From: Streptomyces omiyaensis
Lineage (GTDB): Bacteria > Actinomycetota > Actinomycetes > Streptomycetales > Streptomycetaceae
Length of the DNA stretch: 64,000 nt
Direction of reading: 5' to 3'
Assembly (NCBI RefSeq): GCF_014650895.1
Contig: NZ_BMVV01000001.1
Span: forward strand, 1-64,000
The position numbers and the translations under genes are program-made. Every line of letters begins with the position of its first letter. The first letter of the stretch is position 1. The notes below the pieces were generated by a model. The model searched no databases, was not told the DNA's origin, and saw only the letters and a program-made list of their open reading frames with translations. Below are positions 7,890 to 15,964 of this stretch, one piece after another.

Positions 7890-9602
7890 ATGGAGACCGA
7901 GTCGGAGCCGTACGTCCGTCTCTCGACCCTGCGGCAGCTGCATCAGGTCGTGGCGGACCTCAACACCGCCCGTAGCCTGGCGGACACCCTGCAGACCGTC
8001 GCCGACGGCGTCGTCGCCGGACTCAACTACCAGCTGGCCTGCGTCAACCTCGTCCGGCCCGACGGCGACCTGGTCGTCGCCGCCTTCGCCGGGGACCCCG
8101 CCGCCGAAGCCCTCATCACCGGCCGCGTCGGCTCCCGCGACGCCTGGGACCGCCGCCTCTCCATGGGCGTCCCCTGGGGCGAACTGCGCTTCATCCCGCA
8201 CACCGAGGGCTGGGTCCTGATGGACGACGACGTCCCCCAGTGGCACACCGACGGCCCCGCCCCCCGCTTCGAGGACGAGTGGCACCCCCACGACCGCCTC
8301 TACGCCCCCATGTACTCGCCCCGCCTCGGCTCCGCCCGCTCCGACGGACCGCCGTCCGGCACCGGCCGCGAACTCCTCGGCGTCATATCCGTCGACCGCC
8401 CGCGCAACGGCCGCCACCCCGGCCCCTGGGGGCAGGAAGCCCTCCAGATGTACGCCTCCCAGTCCGCCATCGCGATCAGCAACGCCCGGCTCCGCTCCAA
8501 CATGCAGCGCGCCCTGATCCGCCTGGAGCGCGAGCAGCAGGCCCTGCGCGCCAGCGAGGAATCCTTCCGGCAGGCCTTCGAGTACGCCCCCTCGGGCATG
8601 GCCATCGCCGAGCTCGGCGGCGACCAGCACGGCCGCCTGCTCCGCACCAACGACGCCCTCTGCCGGCTCCTCGGCCGCCCCGCCTCCGTGATGCGCCGCT
8701 ACTCCTTCGCCGACCTCGTCCACCCCGAGGACATCGGCACCCTGCTCCGCACCTCCGCCGAGGGCGGCCGCGCCGAGCTGCGGCTCGGCCGGCGCGACGG
8801 CACCTACGTCTGGGTCTCGCTGCGCAACTCGGTGGTCGCCGACACCGCCGACGGCCCCCGCTTCCTCCTCACCCACGTCGAGGACATCGAGGAGCGCAAG
8901 CGGCACGAGCTCCAGCTCGCCCACCGCGCCTCCCACGACGCCCTCACCGGCCTGCCCAACAGCGCCGAGCTCCGCTCCCGGCTCTCCGCCCGGATCTGCG
9001 AGCGCCCCGCGCACAGCGGCTCCTACCAGGGCCCCGGCCCGGACGGCGGCTTCGCCTACGACCCCGACCCGCTGCCCGTCGCCTACGAGGGGGGCTACGA
9101 GCACGAGCACGAACACGGCTTCGGCTTCGAGCCGGCCGGCGGCGGGGCGTACGACCACCACGTGCACGCGGTCGCGCCGACCGGCGGGGACACCGACGAC
9201 GGCACCAAGGGGCTCGCCGTCCTCTTCTGCGACCTCGACGGCTTCAAGTCGATCAACGACCGGTTCGGGCACCACACCGGCGACGCCGTCCTCATCGAGG
9301 TGGCCCGCCGGCTCACCACCGGCGTCCGGGACGGCGACACCGTCGCCCGTCTGGGCGGTGACGAGTTCGTCGTCCTCGCCGACGGGCTCGGCGCCGCCGA
9401 CGCCGCCGACCTCGCCGTCCGGCTGCGGAACGCGATCATCCCGCCCATCCGGGTGGACGGCCGCGCGGTCCGTGTCGGGGCCAGTTTCGGCATCGGCTGG
9501 GCCGAGTGCGGAATGACCGTCGAAGAGGTCCTGAACTCCGCCGACCAGCGGATGTACGTCGAGAAGCGGTCCCGCGCCAAGGTCCACCGCCGGGCCGGTT
9601 GA
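7890..9602 (+). CDS. cdgB: Diguanylate cyclase CdgB (GAF-PAS-GGDEF)
   Basis: A 570-aa cytosolic diguanylate cyclase making cyclic di-GMP, the signal that controls the vegetative-to-aerial switch in Streptomyces. Domain order: GAF about 20-185, PAS/PAC about 215-335 (FRQAFEYAPSGMAIAEL through VEDIEERKRHE), GGDEF about 340-560. The active-site GGDEF is intact at 489-493, and RDGD five residues before it is the product-inhibition I-site. An insertion of about 65 residues rich in Gly, Tyr and His (EHEHEHGF, YDHHVHAV) splits the GGDEF domain after GLPNSAELRSRL. The ATG at 7890 has GGGGAGAG upstream; 81 nt of in-frame upstream codons are rejected. Crp-like and BldD-like sites precede it. Confidence 0.9.
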   Translation: METESEPYVRLSTLRQLHQVVADLNTARSLADTLQTVADGVVAGLNYQLACVNLVRPDGDLVVAAFAGDPAAEALITGRVGSRDAWDRRLSMGVPWGELRFIPHTEGWVLMDDDVPQWHTDGPAPRFEDEWHPHDRLYAPMYSPRLGSARSDGPPSGTGRELLGVISVDRPRNGRHPGPWGQEALQMYASQSAIAISNARLRSNMQRALIRLEREQQALRASEESFRQAFEYAPSGMAIAELGGDQHGRLLRTNDALCRLLGRPASVMRRYSFADLVHPEDIGTLLRTSAEGGRAELRLGRRDGTYVWVSLRNSVVADTADGPRFLLTHVEDIEERKRHELQLAHRASHDALTGLPNSAELRSRLSARICERPAHSGSYQGPGPDGGFAYDPDPLPVAYEGGYEHEHEHGFGFEPAGGGAYDHHVHAVAPTGGDTDDGTKGLAVLFCDLDGFKSINDRFGHHTGDAVLIEVARRLTTGVRDGDTVARLGGDEFVVLADGLGAADAADLAVRLRNAIIPPIRVDGRAVRVGASFGIGWAECGMTVEEVLNSADQRMYVEKRSRAKVHRRAG

Positions 9603-9686
9603 TCGTTCCCGGCGCGGGGGCTACATCCGTTCGGGGTAGGCTCGCCGGGTCGGCGACGGCTGGCGAGCATGGAGAGGATGACCCGG

Positions 9687-10655
9687 ATGGCTGCCGGTAA
9701 CGACGGCGCGAACAAGCCCGAGGAAGACGATCCGTTCGGCTACCTGTACGCGGACGGACAGGCGGCGGCCGGCCGCGCCCCGCAGGGCGGCTACGGCTAC
9801 CCGGGCCCCGCCCCCGCGCAGCCCGGCGTCCCCCGCACCTCGTACAACCAGGTCAGGACGGTCGGCGAGCGCCAGTACGGGCAGCAGCCGGCGCAGCCGT
9901 ACGTGCCGCCGCAGCAGCAGGCGCCGTACGGCCAGCCGCACCCGCAGTACGCGGCCCCCGAGACCTACGGCAACGGACAGCCGCCCCGGCACTCCCCGCC
10001 CCCGCAGGGCCCGCGCGGCGGGGGCCGCGGCCCGAACACCAAGGGCCTGCTGATCGGCGCGGTCGCGGTCGTCGCGGTCGTCGTCGCCGGCATCACCGCG
10101 GCGATCATCGGCAACCAGGGCGGGAAGAAGCCCGACCCGCAGGCGACCGGCACCAGCCAGTCCAGCGCCCCGGCCACCCCGAGCGAGGAGCCCAGCGGCT
10201 CCGCCGAGCCCTCCGCCGAGCCCACCAAGGGTCCGCTGCCCAAGCAGGACGCGGCGACGCTCACCCTCGGCGGCATGGCCACCGTGGGCAAGGACATCAA
10301 GGGGGCCAAGGGCCCGGGCGGCGCCTACGTGTCGCTCAACGGCGTCGGCGGCTCCGCGAGCTGGACCGTGGACGTGCCCGAGGCGGGCGACTACACGCTC
10401 AAGATCACCTACAGCGTGCCCGGCAAGGACGCGGACGCCATGCTGACGGTCAACGGCAGCCCGCCGTACAAGGTCAACATGAAGAACTACGCCCTCGCCC
10501 CGGCGGGCGACTGGGTGAAGGGGTGGACCACCACCTACGGCTACGCCACCCTCACCAAGGGCAGCAACTCCCTCAAGATCTCCTGCGAGCAGGGCAACTC
10601 CTGCGAGGCGATCATCGACCAGGTCTACCTGGTGGCGGGCAAGGTCGGCAGCTGA
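9687..10655 (+). CDS. Single-pass membrane protein with C-terminal carbohydrate-binding-like domain
   Basis: A 322-aa protein with a cytosolic N-terminal low-complexity tail of about 110 residues rich in Pro, Gln, Tyr and Gly (PYVPPQQQAPYGQPHPQY). One transmembrane segment follows (LLIGAVAVVAVVVAGITAAII). An extracellular Ser/Pro/Thr/Glu linker leads to a C-terminal beta-rich domain resembling a CBM35/CBM6-type jelly roll (GGAYVSLNGVGGSASWTVDV, AGDYTLKITYSVPG, LTVNGSPPYKVNM). Two cysteines in CEQGNSCEA probably form a disulfide. Of three in-frame ATGs (9669, 9678, 9687) only the last has GGAGAGG at proper spacing. It probably senses or holds wall polysaccharide; ligand unknown. Confidence 0.75.
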   Translation: MAAGNDGANKPEEDDPFGYLYADGQAAAGRAPQGGYGYPGPAPAQPGVPRTSYNQVRTVGERQYGQQPAQPYVPPQQQAPYGQPHPQYAAPETYGNGQPPRHSPPPQGPRGGGRGPNTKGLLIGAVAVVAVVVAGITAAIIGNQGGKKPDPQATGTSQSSAPATPSEEPSGSAEPSAEPTKGPLPKQDAATLTLGGMATVGKDIKGAKGPGGAYVSLNGVGGSASWTVDVPEAGDYTLKITYSVPGKDADAMLTVNGSPPYKVNMKNYALAPAGDWVKGWTTTYGYATLTKGSNSLKISCEQGNSCEAIIDQVYLVAGKVGS

Positions 10656-10670
10656 CCCCGGCTTCCACGG

Positions 10671-10707
10671 ACGGCCCCGGACGGTGACGCGCACCGGACG
10701 GGGCCGT
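10671..10707. terminator. Convergent intrinsic terminator
   Basis: Stem ACGGCCCCG / CGGGGCCGT around a partly self-complementary loop, followed by TTT, in the 66-bp convergent gap between the membrane protein gene and the PfkB kinase gene. It can serve both strands. Confidence 0.65.
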
Positions 10708-10721
10708 TTCGCGTTCCCGGG

Positions 10722-11651
10722 TCAGGACGGGGAGGCCTCGCGGGTGACCGTGACCTTCGGGAGGAGGCTCTCGTAGGCGGCCGGGTCGTACTCGCCGGCG
10801 ACCGGGGAGGCGACCGTGGCGGCCGAGAGGGCGACCGCGTGCGCCAGGCGCTCGGGCCAGGGGGCGGAGTCGGCCCCGCCCGCGAGGAGGGCGGCGACCA
10901 CGGAGTCGCCGGCCCCGGTGGGGTTGCCGTGGACCGGGGCCGGGAGCGCCGCGCGCCAGAGGCCGTCCGGGGTGGCGGCGAGCAGGCCGTCGGGGCCCAG
11001 CGAGGTGACGACCGCGTGGGCGCCGCGGCGGCGGGCGTCCTGGGTGGCGCGGCGCGGGTCGCGGGAGCCGGTGAGGCCGGCGAGCTCGTCGGCGTTGGGC
11101 TTCACCAGGTCGGGGCGGGCGGCGATGCCGCGGCGGAGCGGTTCGCCGCTGGTGTCGAGGAGGACCGGGACGCCGGCGGCGCGGGCCGTGCGGACCAGTT
11201 CCGCGTACGCGCCGACGTGGACGCCCGGCGGGAGGCTGCCGCAGAGGGCGACGGCCGAGGCGCCGTCGAGCAGTGCGGCGTACCGCTCGCGGAAGGCGGT
11301 CCACTCGGCGGCGGTGACGGCGGCGCCGGCCTCGTTGAACTGGGTGGTGTCGCCGGCCCCGGTGTCGACCACGGCGAGCGTGCGGCGGGTGGCCGCCTCG
11401 GTGGCGACGAGCGCGTCGGTCAGCCGGGCGACCGGGGCGAGGAGGGCGCGGAGCCGGTCCCCGGTGGGGCCGCCGGCGAATCCCGTGACCACGGTCTCGT
11501 GGCCGAGGGCGGCGAGCACCCGGGCCACGTTGACGCCCTTGCCGCCGGGCCGTTCGGCGCTGCGGGCGACCCGGTGGCTGCCGTGCGGCACGAGGGCGGG
11601 CACCTCGTAGGTGAGGTCCAGCGCCGTGTTGAGGGTGACCGTGAGGATCAC
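10722..11651 (-). CDS. PfkB-family hexose kinase (1-phosphofructokinase-like)
   Basis: A 309-aa ribokinase/PfkB-fold kinase of the 1-phosphofructokinase or tagatose-6-phosphate kinase subgroup. It begins VILTVTLNTALDLTYEV and carries the PfkB signature RPGGKGVNVARVLAALGHE, substrate-proximal CGSLPPG, and the C-terminal NPTGAGDSVVAALLAG with the catalytic Asp in the anion-hole motif GAGD. The GTG at 11651 follows GGGGGTGGG. It lies 123 bp downstream of nagA on the same strand, beyond a terminator-like hairpin, so it may share amino-sugar induction or be separately expressed. The likely substrate is a phosphorylated ketohexose; the exact sugar is not determinable. Confidence 0.88.
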   Translation of the reverse strand: MILTVTLNTALDLTYEVPALVPHGSHRVARSAERPGGKGVNVARVLAALGHETVVTGFAGGPTGDRLRALLAPVARLTDALVATEAATRRTLAVVDTGAGDTTQFNEAGAAVTAAEWTAFRERYAALLDGASAVALCGSLPPGVHVGAYAELVRTARAAGVPVLLDTSGEPLRRGIAARPDLVKPNADELAGLTGSRDPRRATQDARRRGAHAVVTSLGPDGLLAATPDGLWRAALPAPVHGNPTGAGDSVVAALLAGGADSAPWPERLAHAVALSAATVASPVAGEYDPAAYESLLPKVTVTREASPS

Positions 11652-11717
11652 CTGCCCACCCCCGTACTTCCGGTAAGACCGTGCGGCGTCAGCCGTGTGA
11701 CGGGTCACGATCATGCC

Positions 11718-11765
11718 AAAGGAACGGCGATCGGCCCAGACCCCGGACCGATCGCCGTCCCCTTT
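11718..11765 (-). terminator. Terminator downstream of nagA
   Basis: AAAGGAACGGCGATCGG pairs with CCGATCGCCGTCCCCTTT (one mismatch) around a short loop. It starts 9 bp past the nagA stop codon on the minus strand and ends nagKA transcription, at least in part. Confidence 0.7.
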
Positions 11766-11774
11766 CCGCCCTGA

Positions 11775-12944
11775 TCAGGCGGTCTGCGGCACCCGGGTGG
11801 GGACGCCCTGCGGGGCGACGATCCACTCGCCCTTGCGCATGACGCCCTTGATGTCGAAGGCGCCGTCGAGGACGACGATGTCGGCGTCCTTGCCGGGCTC
11901 CAGCGAGCCCACCCGGTCGTAGACGCCGAGGAGGCGGGCCGGGTTGGCGGAGATGGCCTGGACGACGGACTCGACGGGGAGGCGGTCGACGGTGGCGGCG
12001 CGCTTGAAGGCGCGGTCCAGGGTGAGGGTGGAGCCGGCGATGGAGCCGCCCTCGACGAGGCGGGCCACGCTGTCCTTCACCTCGACCTCCAGCGGGCCGA
12101 GCATGTAGCGCCCGTCGCCGAAGCCGGCCGCGTCCATGGCGTCGGTGATGAGGGCGACGCGCTCGGGGCCCGCGTGGTGGAAGGCGAGCTCCAGGGCGGC
12201 CGGGTGGAGGTGGGTGCCGTCGTTGATGAGCTCGACGGTGATCCGCTCGTCCTCCAGGAGGGCGGCGATCGGGCCGGGCGCGCGGTGGCCGAGGCCGGGC
12301 ATCGCGTTGTACAGGTGGGTGGCGACGGTGGCGCCGGCGTCGATCGCCGCGACGGTCTGCTCGTAGCTCGCGTCGGTGTGGCCGATGGCGGCGATGACGC
12401 CGTGCTCGGCGAGGAGGCGGACGGAGTCGAGGCCGCCGGGCAGCTCGGTGGCGAGGGTGACCATCTTCGCCTGCCCGCGGGCGGCGTCGATCAGCTTGAG
12501 GACCTCGGCCGGGTGCGGGTCGCGCAGCAGGGTCTCGTCGTGGGCGCCCTTGCGGCAGGGGGAGATGAAGGGGCCCTCGAAGTGGAGGCCGGCGATCTCG
12601 CCCTGCTCGGCGAGCTCGGAGAGCAGCCCGGCCCGCGCGGTGAGGAAGTCCATGTCGCCGGTGACGAAGGAGGCGACGACGGTGGTGGTGCCGTGCAGGC
12701 GGTGGGTGCGGACGCCCTTGAGGACGTCCTCGACGCTGCCGGAGGTGAAGGAGGCGCCGCCGCCGCCGTGGTTGTGCATGTCGACGAAGCCGGGCACGAG
12801 CCAGTGGCCCGTGAGGTCGAGGACGGGGGCGTCCTCGGGCGCGCTGCCGGCGATGCGGCCGCCGTCGACGATCACGCGTCCGTTCTCGACGATTCCGGTG
12901 GGCAGCACGACGCGCGCGCCGGAGAGAACCTTGTGATCGGACAT
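11775..12944 (-). CDS. nagA: N-acetylglucosamine-6-phosphate deacetylase
   Basis: A 389-aa amidohydrolase converting GlcNAc-6-phosphate to glucosamine-6-phosphate and acetate in the cytosol. The metal-binding start motif is GFVDMHNHGGGG. Then come LHFEGPFISPCRKGAH with the conserved Glu and His ligands, AAIGHTDA, THLYNAMPGLGHR, and the catalytic Asp in ALITDAMDAAG. C-terminal NPARLLGVYDRVGSLEPGKDADIVV is typical of the family. The ATG at 12944 shares its A with the nagK stop (TGATG), showing translational coupling in a nagKA operon. In Streptomyces this operon is repressed by DasR; a dre site lies ahead of nagK. Confidence 0.96.
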   Translation of the reverse strand: MSDHKVLSGARVVLPTGIVENGRVIVDGGRIAGSAPEDAPVLDLTGHWLVPGFVDMHNHGGGGASFTSGSVEDVLKGVRTHRLHGTTTVVASFVTGDMDFLTARAGLLSELAEQGEIAGLHFEGPFISPCRKGAHDETLLRDPHPAEVLKLIDAARGQAKMVTLATELPGGLDSVRLLAEHGVIAAIGHTDASYEQTVAAIDAGATVATHLYNAMPGLGHRAPGPIAALLEDERITVELINDGTHLHPAALELAFHHAGPERVALITDAMDAAGFGDGRYMLGPLEVEVKDSVARLVEGGSIAGSTLTLDRAFKRAATVDRLPVESVVQAISANPARLLGVYDRVGSLEPGKDADIVVLDGAFDIKGVMRKGEWIVAPQGVPTRVPQTA

Positions 12945-13894
12945 CAGGCGGAAACCTCCGAGTCGATGGGGCGCTGGTCGGCGAGCAGGTCCCAGGCGAG
13001 GAGGCCCGCGCCCAGGCATCCGGCGGTGTCCCCGAGGGCCGCCGGCACGATGACGGGCAGCTTCTGGAAGGTCACTCGCTCCTCCACCGCGGCCCGAAGG
13101 GGTGTGAACAAGGTTTCCCCGGCCTCGGCCAGGCCGCCACCGATGATGAGGGTGCGGGGGTCCAGGAGGGTGAGGGCGGTGACCAGGCCGTCGGCGAGGG
13201 CGTCCACCGCCTCCTGCCAGATCCGGACGGCGGTGGGGTCGCCGGACTCGACGGCCTTGGCGCAGTCGGCGGCGTCCGCCTCGGGGTCGCCGGAGGCCTC
13301 GGCCCAGGCGAGGGAGACGGCGGAGGCGGAGGCGTACCGCTCCAGGCAGCCGCGCTGGCCGCAGCCGCAGTCGGTGCCGCCGGGGCGGACGACGATGTGG
13401 CCGATCTCACCGGCGTAACCGTGGGCGCCGGCCTCGATGCGGTCGCCGATGCCGATGGCGCCGGCGATGCCGGTGCCGAGCGGCACGAAGAGGAAGCGGT
13501 CGGCGCCGTTGCCCGCGCCGATGCGTCCCTCGGCGAGGCCGCCGGTGCGCACGTCGTGGCCGAGGGCGACCGGGATGCCGTCGAGCCGGCGGCTGAGGAG
13601 TTCGCGCATGGGAACGTCGCGCCAGCCGAGGTTGGCGGCGTAGACGGCGATGCCGTTCTCCGCGTCGACGATGCCGGGGACGGCGACTCCGGCGGCCGCG
13701 GCGGGCTCCCCGAAGCGTTCCTGGCCGAGCGCGCGGAGCTCCTCGGCGAAGCCGAGGATGGTCTCCACCACGGCCTCGGGGCCGCGGCGGCGCCCGGTGG
13801 CGCGGCGGGCCTCGTGGAGCAGGGTGCCGTCCGCCCCGACGAGGGCGGCCTTCATGCCGGTGCCGCCCACATCCAGGGCGATGACGTGTCTCAC
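12944..13894 (-). CDS. nagK: ROK-family N-acetylglucosamine kinase
   Basis: A 316-aa sugar kinase of the ROK family. The ATP-binding motif is IALDVGGTGMKAALV; the central ROK signature includes PLGTGIAGAIGIGDRI, GYAGEIGHIVV and the zinc cluster CGCGQRGCLERYAS. It phosphorylates GlcNAc, probably from chitin or cell-wall turnover, feeding NagA encoded directly downstream with a one-base overlap. The GTG at 13894 is chosen since upstream codons have no family similarity; no strong Shine-Dalgarno is visible. The start lies 29 bp from the dre operator. Confidence 0.94.
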   Translation of the reverse strand: MRHVIALDVGGTGMKAALVGADGTLLHEARRATGRRRGPEAVVETILGFAEELRALGQERFGEPAAAAGVAVPGIVDAENGIAVYAANLGWRDVPMRELLSRRLDGIPVALGHDVRTGGLAEGRIGAGNGADRFLFVPLGTGIAGAIGIGDRIEAGAHGYAGEIGHIVVRPGGTDCGCGQRGCLERYASASAVSLAWAEASGDPEADAADCAKAVESGDPTAVRIWQEAVDALADGLVTALTLLDPRTLIIGGGLAEAGETLFTPLRAAVEERVTFQKLPVIVPAALGDTAGCLGAGLLAWDLLADQRPIDSEVSA

Positions 13895-13922
13895 GGGGGA
13901 CAGTCTCGCGCGAGACCGCCCT

Positions 13923-13938
13923 AAAGGTCTAGTCCACT
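13923..13938. promoter_or_regulatory. DasR-responsive element (dre)
   Basis: AAAGGTCTAGTCCACT closely matches the DasR consensus ACTGGTCTAGACCACT (13 of 16 bases). It sits in the divergent region between nagK and the sugar-binding lipoprotein gene, 29 bp from the nagK start. DasR is the GlcNAc-responsive GntR regulator of Streptomyces, and nagKA is an established target. Confidence 0.85.
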
Positions 13939-14136
13939 GCCGAGGATTGTTGCGCTCGGATACAAATTCGGGCCCCGTGGTGTGGGGGGTTTGTGGCGAA
14001 GGTCCCCCCGGAGTTGCGGAAGTGATACCCCACTGGTGTAGACCTCTTGCCCGGGAGTGCGGGAGACTTTCGGACCCTGCCCCGAGGCATGCGCAGCGCA
14101 CTGCTGCTCAACGACGAGCAAAAGGTGGATGAAGCC

Positions 14137-15408
14137 GTGGAGCGGCGACGATTCCTTGGACTGACCGCGGCCGCCGCCGCCCTGGGCCTGACCGCCACGG
14201 TCGCCGGCTGCGGAACCCTCGGCGGTGACGGCGGCGACGTGACCCTGCGCCTGGTCGCGGCCGACTACGACCTCACCGGCGGCAACACCACCAAGAAGTA
14301 CTGGGACGACCTCGTCGCCGCCTTCCAGGCCGGCCACCCGGGGATCAAGGTCCAGGTCCAGGTCGAGTCCTGGGACGACGTCGACCGCAAGGTCGCCGAG
14401 ATGGTGAAGAACGGCCAGGCCCCCGACGTCGCCCAGATCGGCGCCTACGCCGACTACGCCGCCGCCGGGCAGCTCTACGCGGCCGACGACATCCTCACCA
14501 TCCCCGTGCAGGCCAACTTCCTCCCCGCGCTCGCCGAGGCCGGCGAGACCGACCGCACCCAGTACGGGCTGCCGTTCGTCGCCTCCACCCGCCCCCTCTT
14601 CTACAACGCCGACCTCTTCGAGAAGGCCGGGATCAAGCCCCCGACCACCTGGGACGAGCTCGCCAAGGCCGCGAAGAAGCTCAAGAAGGAGGGCGTCCGC
14701 ACCCCCTTCGCGCTTCCCCTCGGCCCGGAGGAGGCCCAGGCCGAGTCCCTCATGTGGCTGCTCGCCGCCGGAGGCGGCTGGACCGACGACTCCGACCGGT
14801 ACGCCGTCGACTCCGAGGCCAACGTCCAGGCCTTCACCTGGCTCAAGGACGAGCTCGTCGACCCGGGCCTCACCGGCCCCATCGCCCCCGGCAAGCTCAA
14901 CCGCAAGGCCGCCTTCGCCTCCTTCGCGCGCGGCGAGGTCGGCATGCTCAACGGCCACCCCTCCCTCCTCAAGGAGGCCGCCAAGCAGGGCGTCAAGGTC
15001 GGCCAGGCCCCGCTGCCCGGCGTCGACGGCCCGGCCAGGGCCACCATGGGCGTCGCCGACTGGATCATGGGCTTCAAGCAGAACGGGCACCGCAAGGAGG
15101 TCGGCGCCTTCCTCGACTTCGTCTTCAGCGACGAGAACGTGCTGAAGTTCGCCGGCGACAACGACCTGCTGCCCGTCACCGTCAGCGCCTCCACCCGCAT
15201 GGAGACCGCCGCCGAGCACGCCGGCCTGCGCGAGTTCCTGAAGGCCCTGCCCACCGCCCAGCTCCCCCCGGTCGGCAAGACCTCCTGGGCCAAGGTCAGC
15301 GAGACCATCAAGCAGGACATAGGCAAGGCCGTCACCCCCGCAGGCCGCCCGGGCGACGTCCTCGGCGCCATCGCCCGCACGGCGACCGCGGCGGAGGCGG
15401 CGGAGTAG
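14137..15408 (+). CDS. Carbohydrate ABC transporter substrate-binding lipoprotein (Tat)
   Basis: A 423-aa extracellular solute-binding protein (SBP_bac_1 type). The N-terminus VERRRFLGLTAAAAALGL is a twin-arginine signal ending in the lipobox VAGC, so it is exported folded and lipid-anchored. The body shows the family pattern: WDDLVAAFQAGHPGIKVQVQV, GQAPDVAQIG, PLFYNADLFEKAGIKPPTTWDELAKAAKKL and FARGEVGMLNGH. The GTG at 14137 is preceded by AAAGGTGGA at 7-nt spacing; GTG 14125 and ATG 14089 are possible. No permease genes follow, so it must work with permeases encoded elsewhere. Its position across the dre from nagK suggests an amino-sugar ligand. Confidence 0.88.
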   Translation: MERRRFLGLTAAAAALGLTATVAGCGTLGGDGGDVTLRLVAADYDLTGGNTTKKYWDDLVAAFQAGHPGIKVQVQVESWDDVDRKVAEMVKNGQAPDVAQIGAYADYAAAGQLYAADDILTIPVQANFLPALAEAGETDRTQYGLPFVASTRPLFYNADLFEKAGIKPPTTWDELAKAAKKLKKEGVRTPFALPLGPEEAQAESLMWLLAAGGGWTDDSDRYAVDSEANVQAFTWLKDELVDPGLTGPIAPGKLNRKAAFASFARGEVGMLNGHPSLLKEAAKQGVKVGQAPLPGVDGPARATMGVADWIMGFKQNGHRKEVGAFLDFVFSDENVLKFAGDNDLLPVTVSASTRMETAAEHAGLREFLKALPTAQLPPVGKTSWAKVSETIKQDIGKAVTPAGRPGDVLGAIARTATAAEAAE

Positions 15409-15499
15409 CGGGAAGGCCGCGACCGGGCCGCGCGACCGGGCCGGATGCCCCGGCCGCGCGGCCGGGCGGAGTGTCGGGGCGGAGTAATAGGTTGGTCGT

Positions 15500-15751
15500 A
15501 TGACCGAAGAGACGCCCGCCGGCGACAGCGGCCTGGAGGAACGGGAGAGGGCGGTGCTCGCCGTCGAGCGCCGCTCCTGGCCCGGCCCCGGTGCCAAGGA
15601 GCGGGCCGTCCGCGAGGGCCTCGGCCTCAGCCCGACCCGCTACTACCAGCTCCTCAACGCCCTCCTCGACGACCCGCGCGCCCTGGCCCACGACCCCGTC
15701 ACGGTCAACCGCCTGCGCCGGGTCCGCGAGGAGAGGGAGCGCCGCCGCTGA
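15500..15751 (+). CDS. DUF3263 small helix-turn-helix-like protein
   Basis: An 83-aa actinobacterial protein with the DUF3263 pattern: LEERERAVLAVERRSWPGPGAKE, then REGLGLSPTRYYQLLNALLDDP and a charged C-terminus VNRLRRVREERERRR. The SPTRYYQLLNAL segment has helix-turn-helix character, so it may bind DNA, but its function is unknown. It starts at ATG 15500 and stands alone between the sugar-binding protein gene and otsB. The position is conserved in Streptomyces as far as I recall. Confidence 0.8.
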   Translation: MTEETPAGDSGLEERERAVLAVERRSWPGPGAKERAVREGLGLSPTRYYQLLNALLDDPRALAHDPVTVNRLRRVREERERRR

Positions 15752-15846
15752 CACCGGCGGAGGGACACCGGGGGCACCGGCGGGAGGGCACCGCTGACAC
15801 CTGCGGCAGGAAACCGGGGCACCGGGGGCGGTCGGAAGGTCCCGGA

Positions 15847-15890
15847 ATCCGGCCCGGATCCGGCCCGGATTCCGCCCGGATCCGGTCCGG
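15847..15890. repeat. Four tandem 11-bp repeats
   Basis: Units ATCCGGCCCGG, ATCCGGCCCGG, ATTCCGCCCGG and ATCCGGTCCGG follow each other directly, about 75 bp upstream of otsB. The 11-bp period is close to one helical turn. Function unknown; it could be a regulator array or a simple expansion. Confidence 0.65.
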
Positions 15891-15964
15891 CGGCGGTGAA
15901 ACCCGGTCGAGAGGGTGAGTCCGCCCACGCTGACGGCGGGCGCCCGCGTCGGTAGGGTCGAGCC

